Assembly: GCA_937898415.1 (NCBI GenBank)
Contig: CALDLA010000068.1
Location: 1-64,000 of the forward strand
DNA from: an uncultured Prevotellaceae bacterium
GTDB lineage: Bacteria > Bacteroidota > Bacteroidia > Bacteroidales > Bacteroidaceae
Direction: 5' to 3'
DNA: 64,000 nt
Within the stretch, counting starts at the first letter, position 1. Each line of letters starts with the position of its first letter. Positions 24,293-31,441 of this stretch are shown here, piece after piece. The position numbers and the translations under genes were made by a program. Under the pieces are notes generated by a model. That model did no database searches, was not told the DNA's origin, and saw only the letters and a list, made by a program, of their open reading frames with translations.

Positions 24293-24880
24293 ATGGAGCA
24301 GAAAACAAACAGAGAAATAATTATTAATGAAGAGAACCCTAAAATTTTGAATAATTATCTTGAAGCAGTTCGTGATGACGATAAGGAAAGAATAAACAAC
24401 GCTTCAAAAGCTTTATCAGACTATATCATCCGTAAAGTTAATAAGACAATAAAGGTTCTCTACAAAAATGACATCTTTTTGTTGGAAAGCAAAATGAACG
24501 AGATGACTGTTTGTGGTAGATTAGCAATGTACCTTCAAGAGGAATTCAAAGATTTTAAGGGATATTATGTTGACACAGAATACTATCGACTTAAGGTTCC
24601 AAGAAAAAAAGCGAATCTTAGGAATGACAGAATTCGTTGCGACATACTTTTTCATTCAAGAGGGGCATACAAAAGTAGGGTTGACAATTTGTTAGCAATT
24701 GAAGCAAAACTTGAGGGCAACACTGATGATGGCGGCAAAGACAGAAGTAGATTGGAAGAGTTTGTTATGCCAGAGACAAATGATACTCCAGAAGGAGCGG
24801 TCCATAGTACTTTAGTTGGATTGTTCTTGCGCTTTGGTAAAAAATGTTCTGTAATGCGTATCATCCCAGTAGATATTTAA
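24293..24880 (+). CDS. Probable PD-(D/E)XK nuclease-fold protein
   Basis: A protein of 195 residues. Helical N-terminal part, then MTVCGRLAMYLQEEF (a conserved Glu helix), a YVDTEYYR strand, RCDILFH (Asp) and LLAIEAKL (E-x-K). This D...ExK order fits restriction-endonuclease-like folds found in Bacteroidetes defence and mobile regions. It lies 36 bases after the U32-like gene. AT-rich codons suggest transfer. The substrate is unknown. Confidence 0.5.
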   Translation: MEQKTNREIIINEENPKILNNYLEAVRDDDKERINNASKALSDYIIRKVNKTIKVLYKNDIFLLESKMNEMTVCGRLAMYLQEEFKDFKGYYVDTEYYRLKVPRKKANLRNDRIRCDILFHSRGAYKSRVDNLLAIEAKLEGNTDDGGKDRSRLEEFVMPETNDTPEGAVHSTLVGLFLRFGKKCSVMRIIPVDI

Positions 24881-24920
24881 TGTTGGAAGATTAGAAGCTA
24901 TATAGTAAGGTATACTTCGT

Positions 24921-25003
24921 GAGGATATAGACTTTGCCGAAATAGATGCATTGTTTGCCGAATATGGATTTGATTTGAAACAATTTGTAGTAAACTTGAA
25001 ATA
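24921..25003 (+). pseudogene. Small coding remnant
   Basis: An open stretch reads LREDIDFAEIDALFAEYGFDLKQFV and then a stop at about 25003, with no start or upstream continuation. It looks like the last residues of a lost gene. Family unknown. Confidence 0.35.
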
Positions 25004-25013
25004 GCTTAGCAGT

Positions 25014-25205
25014 ATGACAGTATCAGTAACATGCCCTAATTGTGGCAATCCAGTCGTGTTTAGTTTGGAACCGCCTATTTGTGGCGGTTTTGTAGAGTGT
25101 TGTTATAATTGTTCTGCTAGCGTGTCAGGTTCATATAGTTGGGGGAACAACAACACTCCCATCATTCGCTATGTGCGGTCAAGTGGCGGCTATAAGAAGC
25201 GGTGA
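25014..25205 (+). CDS. Small zinc-ribbon protein
   Basis: A protein of 63 residues with CPNCGNPVVF near the N-terminus and ECCYNCSAS in the middle, a two-knuckle zinc ribbon. The tail is Gly/Ser/Arg-rich. It immediately precedes a SprT-like protease gene, which may be coupled to it. Function unknown. Confidence 0.6.
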   Translation: MTVSVTCPNCGNPVVFSLEPPICGGFVECCYNCSASVSGSYSWGNNNTPIIRYVRSSGGYKKR

Positions 25206-25242
25206 CAATTTAACTGGTCTGTCTTTATCGGTAAAAAATTAT

Positions 25243-25674
25243 ATGGTAGCCAATTTCGAGAACATGCTTGACGCTTTCTGTCTGTGTAATGAGAAGTATT
25301 TTGAGGGGAAGTTGCTTTTCCCTCAATTTGACTTGTTGCATTCTTATCGCACTTGTGGCTATTTCCAGTATACGATTGGCGGCTGGTTTGACAAGACGGT
25401 GTACGACCCAATTATCTTTATTACAGACTATTATGACTTTACGGAACGCCAGTTTACGGACATCATGGTACATGAAATGATTCACTACTATTTGGCATAC
25501 ACAGGTCTGGATAGTAGATGTCGGCATGGGAAGAAGTTCAAGGAGATAGCAGAGAGGCTGAATAGCCAGTATGGGCTACACATCGTCACAGAAGTGGACC
25601 TTTCACAATATAAACGTCGTGAGGGGACACCCTCGCTATCCTATTGGTTTGTTAAGAAAATATATATGACATGA
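25243..25674 (+). CDS. SprT-like zinc metalloprotease-fold protein
   Basis: A protein of 143 residues from ATG 25243 (MVANFENMLDAFCLC). The active-site motif HEMIH is in IMVHEMIHYYLAYTGL, followed by a downstream His in RHGKKFKEIAERL, as in the SprT/Spartan family. SprT-type proteins cleave DNA-bound proteins in eukaryotes; bacterial roles are poorly known. An in-frame start at 25171 overlaps the zinc-ribbon gene and is less likely. Confidence 0.75.
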   Translation: MVANFENMLDAFCLCNEKYFEGKLLFPQFDLLHSYRTCGYFQYTIGGWFDKTVYDPIIFITDYYDFTERQFTDIMVHEMIHYYLAYTGLDSRCRHGKKFKEIAERLNSQYGLHIVTEVDLSQYKRREGTPSLSYWFVKKIYMT

Positions 25675-25677
25675 GTT

Positions 25678-26193
25678 ATGCGACGATTGAAGATTATGTC
25701 GGATGATGTGCCAATGGCATGTGGCGACGTATTTGGGACAAATGACTTGCAGGACAGAGTAAAGGCGTTTTGCAGGGAGCAAGGATGGGAGATGCCGAGG
25801 TTTAGGATATTTCCACTAGATGGGTATTATGTATGTCATTGCTTTTCCATGCATCTGAAAGGTAAAGACAATTGGAAGGATGTTGAGGCTTCTGTCGTAT
25901 TCATGTTGATGGACTTTTCTACGATGGACAATCGTGAGGTAGAAGCAAACCGTCTAAGTTGCATGCTTAAGGATTTGGGAGAACCTGTTGTCTTGACCTC
26001 AAAAGTGGCTGCAAGACCTGCACACCAACAGCGTTTCTATGAGAGCGTAGGACTGGTGAAGATGCCTGTACGTTGGGAAGATGATGCTCAGAACGATTAT
26101 GAAGTATATGTATATGGAAACATGTTGATGGATTCCTTCGCGTACGTGATGGAGCAGGTGGAATATATAGGAGAGGAGATAGTTTATAGGTAA
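25678..26193 (+). CDS. Hypothetical protein
   Basis: A protein of 171 residues, not recognised. It contains CREQGWEMPRFRIFPLDGYY and SKVAARPAHQQRFYESVGLV, with no signal peptide and no membrane segment. Its stop overlaps the next start as TAATG, and it lies three bases after the SprT-like gene, so the four small genes from 25014 form one operon. Confidence 0.6.
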   Translation: MRRLKIMSDDVPMACGDVFGTNDLQDRVKAFCREQGWEMPRFRIFPLDGYYVCHCFSMHLKGKDNWKDVEASVVFMLMDFSTMDNREVEANRLSCMLKDLGEPVVLTSKVAARPAHQQRFYESVGLVKMPVRWEDDAQNDYEVYVYGNMLMDSFAYVMEQVEYIGEEIVYR

Positions 26194-26606
26194 TGCTGAT
26201 GAATACATTTGAGGAACTGACACAGGCTATGGATGGGTGTGTGGAGCGAGTGAAAAGTGGCCGGATGCCCGACGTGGAAGAGGACTACGTGCAGTATGAG
26301 AACATCCTCGACGACACTTTTGAGTGGGTAAGGGTGATACGGCGGCAGATGAAGTGTTGGCGTGAACCTGACGGTGCATTGTATGCGAAGGATGACCTCG
26401 GTTCTCTATGGTTGGTGCGTACTCCCGATGTGGAGAGCTATCGTGCCATGCAAGGTACTGAGTTCGTGGCTCACAGCGCATTGAATGACAGCCCTCGCCT
26501 GAAAGTGCTTGAGGTTCCCAGTTGCTATCATGAAGTAAAGTACCTGCGTAAGGACCTGAAAGGACGTGCCAAGGTCTCTGTCTATCCTAACGATGCCACT
26601 CAATAG
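26193..26606 (+). CDS. Hypothetical protein
   Basis: A protein of 137 residues, not recognised, cytoplasmic by composition. The N-terminal half is acidic and helical (FEELTQAMDGCVERVKSGRM); the C-terminal half is mixed. The start at 26193 overlaps the preceding stop; ATG 26199 is an alternative. It is the last gene of the accessory region before the repeats at 26.7 kb. Confidence 0.6.
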   Translation: MLMNTFEELTQAMDGCVERVKSGRMPDVEEDYVQYENILDDTFEWVRVIRRQMKCWREPDGALYAKDDLGSLWLVRTPDVESYRAMQGTEFVAHSALNDSPRLKVLEVPSCYHEVKYLRKDLKGRAKVSVYPNDATQ

Positions 26607-26703
26607 ATAAATTTGGTTCTTCTGCTATTCAGTTGAAATTCTGTCAGAAATCTTGACAATATTACACCAAGTATATTTCTATCAATTAACTCGTTCGAAG
26701 CGT

Positions 26704-26759
26704 TGAGTCGACTCATTCGATCAATCGAGTCGACTCACTTGATCGAATGAGTCGACTCA
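26704..26759. repeat. 22-bp-period palindrome array III (GAGTCGACTC x3)
   Basis: Three perfect palindromes with core GAGTCGACTC centred at 26709.5, 26731.5 and 26753.5, exactly 22 apart. The two spacers are themselves inverted relatives (ATTCGATCAA and TTGATCGAAT), so the 56 bases form one large near-perfect palindrome with two mismatched pairs out of 28. A decayed half copy (ACTC) lies in register at 26689-26692. Confidence 0.92.
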
Positions 26760-26770
26760 ATAATTTGAGG

Positions 26771-26819
26771 GTATCTTCAGATGAAAATAAGAACTTTATC
26801 CGAATTATTTACAAGTGTT
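26771..26819. repeat. 49-bp direct repeat, right copy
   Basis: Matches 16143-16191 with one difference (A for G in AAGARCTTT). Distance between copies is 10,628 bases. Confidence 0.85.
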
Positions 26820-26837
26820 TTGCATTTGTTTTTTTTT

Positions 26838-26875
26838 ATGAACATATGTTCATTGGCCTTTTCACATATGTTCAT
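26838..26875. repeat. 22-bp-period array VII (CATATGTTCAT x2)
   Basis: A perfect palindrome ATGAACATATGTTCAT centred at 26845.5 and a second ACATATGT copy centred at 26867.5, 22 bases apart. The motif equals that at 14350-14393. Confidence 0.75.
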
Positions 26876-26919
26876 AGGGGTGAGAACCTATGCAATTTCC
26901 TGAAAAAGTGGGGCAGGAA

Positions 26920-26951
26920 TTTGGAGACTTCAGTTATTTAGTGTATCTTTG
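26920..26951 (+). promoter_or_regulatory. Promoter of the SPFH gene
   Basis: TTTG (26920-26923), 20 bases, then TATCTTTG (26944-26951): a full match to the Bacteroidetes consensus including spacing. Confidence 0.75.
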
Positions 26952-26988
26952 CACCTGAATTAATGAACCAAAAACAAAACAATCAGTC

Positions 26989-27855
26989 ATGAACATTCCG
27001 AATAAGCCGATTTATCGGACGCTTGCGATGATGGGAGGAGGCTTTGCCTTGGTGTTAATCTTGTTTGCAACCTGCTGCACAGTTGTGGACTCTGGCGAGG
27101 TGGGTATCCGCTTCCATAAATGGTCGCTCAACGAGCAGGACTACGGAGGCGTGGAAGGAACCTGCAAGGGTTGGGTGTTTTATAACCCCATCACCACCAA
27201 CGTCTTTACTTACCCCACGTTTACGCAGCGAAAGCAGTATGAGACATTCTCGGTGAATGCCAAGGATGCGTCGCTCTTTGAGATGGACCCCACGATTGCC
27301 TATCGCATCAATCCGGAGAAGGCGTGTGACATCTTCACGAAATATCGCGTCGGGGTGAAGGAGCTGGAAGAGGGTTATATCCGCACCTGCATCTATGAGG
27401 CCTACCGCACCTGCGCCAACCAATATACGTCGGACTCGCTGATGTCGAACCGTGCCAACTTCGAGCGTGACGTCCGTGCCCGTCTGGAGAAGTCGCTGAT
27501 GTCCGAGGGATTCCTGGTAGAGGAGTTTACCAGCAAGATTACCCCGCCGTCGTCGCTGCTCTCGATGATTGACGCCAAGAACACGGCGATACAGAGCGCC
27601 CTGAAGGCAGAGAATGAGGTGAAGGAGGCTGAGGCCAATGCCAAGATTGCCGTTGCCAAGGCTGAGGGTAATGCGCGGGCCATGAAGATCAAGGCCGACG
27701 CTGAGGCCTACTATAACAGGACTATTGCTGCGTCGCTCTCGCCGATGATCGTCCAGGAGGACATGATTGAGAAGTGGGACGGCAAGATGCCTCAGATCGT
27801 AGCCGGCAACGGAGGCATGATGATGGACATCTCAAAGGTGATTGGCAGCAAGTAA
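26989..27855 (+). CDS. SPFH/Band 7 (prohibitin-like) membrane protein
   Basis: A protein of 288 residues. One N-terminal membrane segment (TLAMMGGGFALVLILFATCC) is followed by an SPFH domain (about 30-200; VDSGEVGIRF, then VNAKDASLFEMDPTIAYRIN) and a charged alanine-rich coiled region (KAENEVKEAEANAKIAVAKA). Such proteins form membrane microdomain scaffolds or protease regulators. It has its own promoter and is convergent with the luxR gene at 27865. Confidence 0.82.
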   Translation: MNIPNKPIYRTLAMMGGGFALVLILFATCCTVVDSGEVGIRFHKWSLNEQDYGGVEGTCKGWVFYNPITTNVFTYPTFTQRKQYETFSVNAKDASLFEMDPTIAYRINPEKACDIFTKYRVGVKELEEGYIRTCIYEAYRTCANQYTSDSLMSNRANFERDVRARLEKSLMSEGFLVEEFTSKITPPSSLLSMIDAKNTAIQSALKAENEVKEAEANAKIAVAKAEGNARAMKIKADAEAYYNRTIAASLSPMIVQEDMIEKWDGKMPQIVAGNGGMMMDISKVIGSK

Positions 27856-27864
27856 CCGGCAGCC

Positions 27865-28452
27865 CTAAATCTTGTTGATGTCGACATAGCCGTGCATGAC
27901 GGCATAGATGGTGAGGGCAGAGACGGACTTGAAGCCGAGTTTGTCCATGATGTTCTTGCGATGGGTGACGACGGTGGAGAGGCCGATGTTGAGGCGGTCG
28001 GCTATCTGCTTATTGATATATCCCTGAACGATAAGGGACATGACCTCAATCTCGCGGTCGCTCAGAATTTTCTGTTGGAGGGCCTGGGGCATGGGAGGCA
28101 GGTTCTTGCCGCCGGAGTGCGCTCCTTGCTGAAGCATCAGCAGGGAGCGCACTAATTGTTGCTCAGGCACGTTGATGCAAAGGCTGTGGAACTCCGTGAA
28201 CGGCGAGGCGGCGTCGAGACCCAACGTCAGGACAATGGTCTTCTGGCGACGAGCGGAGAAGAAGGGACGGTGTCCGAGCACGATGTTCATGGCCACGAAG
28301 TAGTGGAAGTAGTCGTCGGGCTGGTTCGCCTCGAACTCAGCAAAGGAGCCGTAGGTATCGACCGTCATGATGGGTATGACATTCTGCAGCAGTTGTTTCA
28401 GTCCGACGGCTGCTAACGTGTTGGGGTCGATAATGGCTATCTTGGGTCTCAT
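27865..28452 (-). CDS. LuxR-type regulator with receiver-like N-terminus
   Basis: A protein of 195 residues. The N-terminal half resembles a response-regulator fold (KIAIIDPNTLAAVGLKQLLQ) but lacks an obvious phospho-acceptor Asp, where FVAMNIVLG stands. The C-terminal HTH (LSDREIEVMSLIVQGYINKQ, ending ALTIYAVMHGYVDINKI) is close to that of the hemerythrin regulator at 13392. The start overlaps the thiL stop as ATGA, so it is the last gene of the sppA-lpxK-pnp-thiL operon. Confidence 0.78.
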   Translation of the reverse strand: MRPKIAIIDPNTLAAVGLKQLLQNVIPIMTVDTYGSFAEFEANQPDDYFHYFVAMNIVLGHRPFFSARRQKTIVLTLGLDAASPFTEFHSLCINVPEQQLVRSLLMLQQGAHSGGKNLPPMPQALQQKILSDREIEVMSLIVQGYINKQIADRLNIGLSTVVTHRKNIMDKLGFKSVSALTIYAVMHGYVDINKI

Positions 28453-29519
28453 TGGTCAAAGTTCCAGCCTTGGGCCTTGAGTTCGAACTCCTGTCCGTCG
28501 CGGCTGACAAGTATGTGACCGTATTTCTGGTCGGTGATATATCCTATGAGGTGGACGTCGTCCATCTCTTCTATTTTCTCGCGGTCGCCGATGGGGACGG
28601 TGAACACCAGTTCGTAGTCCTCGCCACCATTGAGGGCGCAGGTGGTGACGTTCATGTTCAGTTCCTCGGCCATGACGGCAGTCTGGTAGTCGATGGGGAT
28701 GTTCTTCTCGAAGATGCGGCAGCCTACGCCTGACTGCTTGCAGATGTGGCGCAACTCGGAGCTGAGCCCGTCGCTGACGTCCATCATGGCTGTGGGGCGT
28801 ATGCCGGCTTCGCGTAGCCGCTGGATGATGTCGCCTCGGGCTTCGGCCTGCAACTGGCGTTGCAGGAGGTACTCCTTGCCGCTGAAGTCGGGCTGGAAGT
28901 CGGGGGCGGAGCCGCCCGACGGAGAACCGTTGGGAACGGTTTTCTGATGCTCTTTGAGCATCTGGTAGTAGACGGCCTTCTCGCGCTCCAGTAGTTGGAG
29001 GCCCATGTAGGCGGCACCGAGGTCGCCGCTGACGCAGATGAGGTCGGTGTCGTGGGCGCCGTTGCGATAGACAATGTCCTCCTTGCGGGCTTCGCCGATG
29101 CAGGTGATGCTGATGGCCAGTCCGGTGTAGCTGGAGGTGGTGTCGCCGCCGACGATGTCGACATTCCATTTGTCGCAGGCCAGTCGGATGCCGCTGAAGA
29201 GCAGTTCTATGTCCTCGACGCTGAAGCGCTTGCTGATGGCCAGCGAGACGGTCATCTGGCGCGGGGTGCCGTTCATGGCAAACACGTCGCTGATGTTCAC
29301 CATCGCTGCCTTGTAGCCAAGGTGCTGCAAGTCAATGTAGGTGAGGTCAAAGTGTACGCCCTCCATCAGCAGGTCGGTGGTGACGAGTACTTCACGGTCG
29401 GGATATGAGAGTACGGCGCAGTCGTCGCCTACGCCGTACTTCGTAGAATCGTTTCTGGGTTTCAGTTCTTTTGTGAGGCGGTCGATGAGTCCGAACTCGC
29501 CAATCTTTGCTATTTCCAT
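28449..29519 (-). CDS. thiL: Thiamine-monophosphate kinase
   Basis: A protein of 356 residues that phosphorylates TMP to thiamine diphosphate with ATP. AIR-synthase-type fold: GDDCAVLSY, TTDLLMEGVHFDLTY, AAMVNISDVFAMNG, VGGDTTSS and DVSDGLSSEL are family motifs. An insertion of about 30 residues (NGSPSGGSAPDFQPDFSGKE) precedes the conserved PTAMMDVSDG, making it a little longer than E. coli ThiL. It overlaps pnp by 10 bases and luxR by 4. Confidence 0.9.
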   Translation of the reverse strand: MEIAKIGEFGLIDRLTKELKPRNDSTKYGVGDDCAVLSYPDREVLVTTDLLMEGVHFDLTYIDLQHLGYKAAMVNISDVFAMNGTPRQMTVSLAISKRFSVEDIELLFSGIRLACDKWNVDIVGGDTTSSYTGLAISITCIGEARKEDIVYRNGAHDTDLICVSGDLGAAYMGLQLLEREKAVYYQMLKEHQKTVPNGSPSGGSAPDFQPDFSGKEYLLQRQLQAEARGDIIQRLREAGIRPTAMMDVSDGLSSELRHICKQSGVGCRIFEKNIPIDYQTAVMAEELNMNVTTCALNGGEDYELVFTVPIGDREKIEEMDDVHLIGYITDQKYGHILVSRDGQEFELKAQGWNFDQ

Positions 29520-30382
29520 TTATCAGTCGGGTGATCAGTGTTGAATTTAGCGGTGAGGTCAGACTCAACGCGTTCTGAGCGTATAATCATCTCGCGCATG
29601 ATTTCCGTCATCAGCGGCTGTGCCTTGTTGGCAGCTTGTTGTACTTCCTCGTGGCTGACCTCAACAGGCATGTCGAAGCCTCCCAGGTCAGTCACGATGC
29701 TAATGCCGAAGGTGCGGATACCGCAGTGGTGGGCCACGATGACCTCAGGAACGGTGGACATGCCGACAGTGTCGCCACCGAGCAGTCGGTACATCTTGTA
29801 TTCGGCAGGGGTCTCGAAGGTGGGACCCTGCAGGCCTACGTAGACGCCGTGCTGCAGGCGGATGTCCTTTTCCCTGGCTATCTCGAAGGCCAGGCTGATG
29901 AGGTTGTGGTCGTAGGTCTCGTGCATGTCGGGGAACCGGGGACCGGTAGGGAAGTTCTTTCCGCGAAGGGGGTGTTCGGGGAACATATTGATATGGTCGG
30001 TAATGACCATCAGGTCGCCGATGTGGAACTGTGGGTTCATGCCTCCGGCAGCATTGGAGACGAAGAGCGTCTTGATGCCTAACTCATACATGACACGTAC
30101 CGGGAAGGTCACCTCCTTCATGGAATAGCCCTCATAGTAATGAAAGCGTCCCTGCATGGCCATGATGTCGACACCGCCGAGTCTTCCGAAGATGAGTTTG
30201 CCGGAATGTCCCTCAACGGTGGATACCGGGAAGTTGGGGATTTCGCCGTAAGGGAATTCGTACTTGTCAGTTATTTCTGAAGCTAATTGTCCGAGGCCTG
30301 TTCCCAGGACGATGGCCGTCTTTGGACTTGTGGTCATCCTTTCTCTTAGCCAAGATGCTGTTTCTTGAATTTTTGCGTACAT
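29510..30382 (-). CDS. Purine-nucleoside phosphorylase (trimeric PNP type)
   Basis: A protein of 290 residues for purine salvage. Motifs: IVLGTGLGQLASEI (phosphate loop), VEGHSGKLIFG, MQGRFHYYEGY, SNAAGGMN, GLQGPTFETPAEYKM, and VGMSTVPEVIVAHHCG with the active-site Asn-equivalent region LGG. It fits the mammalian-type PNP I family. Its first 116 bases overlap the 3' end of lpxK in another frame on the same strand, and it overlaps thiL by 10 bases. Confidence 0.9.
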   Translation of the reverse strand: MYAKIQETASWLRERMTTSPKTAIVLGTGLGQLASEITDKYEFPYGEIPNFPVSTVEGHSGKLIFGRLGGVDIMAMQGRFHYYEGYSMKEVTFPVRVMYELGIKTLFVSNAAGGMNPQFHIGDLMVITDHINMFPEHPLRGKNFPTGPRFPDMHETYDHNLISLAFEIAREKDIRLQHGVYVGLQGPTFETPAEYKMYRLLGGDTVGMSTVPEVIVAHHCGIRTFGISIVTDLGGFDMPVEVSHEEVQQAANKAQPLMTEIMREMIIRSERVESDLTAKFNTDHPTDKWK

Positions 30383-31439
30383 AAGCTATAATGTTTTGAT
30401 TAAATGATTCTTCCTGGTCCTGCATGAAACTGATACGGATGGGCAGCGAGTAGAGGTGCTGCCTGACCTCGTCGCTGAGACCCTCAACGGCGGTCAGCCG
30501 GGCGGCGTCTTTCTCAGTGGTGACAATCAGCTTGGGCGACGGCATCGCCTCAAAGGTCTCATTGATGCGGCTGATGTCCTTGCGCCTGAAGTTATGGTGG
30601 TCGCTGAAGGTCATGGTCTGCAGGCTCTTGACCTGTGGGGTCAGGTCCTCGGTCATCTGCCGAGGCGAGGCGATGCCCGTCACCAGCAGTACGTTCTGCT
30701 GGCCGAGCTGCGGTGCCGCCGCACGGGACTTGCCGAACACGGGGCGCAACGGCTCGTAAGTAAGGGTGGTGAAGAAGAGCTTCTGATAGGGGAACAGTCC
30801 CATCGCCTTGGTGATGACCCGGTACTCCATGGGTTTCAGTTCCTTGGGGCATTTCGTCACGATGACGATGTCAGCTCGGTTCTTACCCTTCATCGGTTCG
30901 CGCAACCGGCCTGCCGGCATCAGCTTGTCGTAGATGATGAGCCGGTGATAGTCGACGAGCAGGATGTTGATGCCCGGCTTGACGTAGCGGTGCTGGAAGG
31001 CATCGTCCAGCAGGATGACGTCAATCTCCTTGTTGCCGCTGTTGTCGCTTGTCAGTTGCTGGATGGCCCTGTTCCTGTTGCCGTCAACTGCGACGGTGAT
31101 GCCGGGGAACTTCTGCTTCATCTGGTAGGGTTCATCGCCAATCATCTTCATGGGCGTCTCGGCACTGGCCAGGACGAATCCGCTGCTTTTGCGCTTGTAA
31201 CCTCGGCTGACGACCGCAATGTTCAATTCGTCCTTGAGGAGCCGTATGAGGTACTCTACATGCGGCGTCTTGCCCGTTCCTCCGACGGTGATGTTGCCCA
31301 CCGAGATGACAGGCACGGTATATGCCTGGCTCTTCAGGACTCCTACGTCAAACAGGAAGTTCCTGAATTTCACGCCTATACTGTAGAGCCAGCTCAGCGG
31401 CAGCAGCCATTCGTTGATTTTGATGAAGTCGCCTTCCAT
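30267..31439 (-). CDS. lpxK: Tetraacyldisaccharide 4'-kinase
   Basis: A protein of 390 residues that phosphorylates the lipid A disaccharide at the inner membrane. N-terminal membrane-associated helix (WLLPLSWLYSIGVKFRNFLF), Walker A-like VGNITVGGTGKTP, SRGYKRKS, GDEPYQM and LLDDAFQHR are LpxK hallmarks. The C-terminus after KNSRNS is an unusual basic tail (ILAKRKDDHKSKDGHRPGNR) that lies entirely inside the pnp gene. It starts two bases after the sppA stop. Confidence 0.9.
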   Translation of the reverse strand: MEGDFIKINEWLLPLSWLYSIGVKFRNFLFDVGVLKSQAYTVPVISVGNITVGGTGKTPHVEYLIRLLKDELNIAVVSRGYKRKSSGFVLASAETPMKMIGDEPYQMKQKFPGITVAVDGNRNRAIQQLTSDNSGNKEIDVILLDDAFQHRYVKPGINILLVDYHRLIIYDKLMPAGRLREPMKGKNRADIVIVTKCPKELKPMEYRVITKAMGLFPYQKLFFTTLTYEPLRPVFGKSRAAAPQLGQQNVLLVTGIASPRQMTEDLTPQVKSLQTMTFSDHHNFRRKDISRINETFEAMPSPKLIVTTEKDAARLTAVEGLSDEVRQHLYSLPIRISFMQDQEESFNQNIIAYVRKNSRNSILAKRKDDHKSKDGHRPGNRPRTISFRNN

Positions 31440-31441
31440 AA

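Larger units (their letters stand above)
26607..26988. other. Intergenic boundary of the accessory region
   Basis: Holds palindrome array III, the right copy of the 49-bp direct repeat, array VII and the promoter of the SPFH gene. No credible gene; a 64-codon open frame at 26747-26941 is discounted. Confidence 0.75.

Noticed and set aside
26747..26941. 64-codon open frame at the island boundary
   Set aside because: It starts inside a palindrome array, crosses the direct repeat and a second array, and has no protein-like features or promoter.
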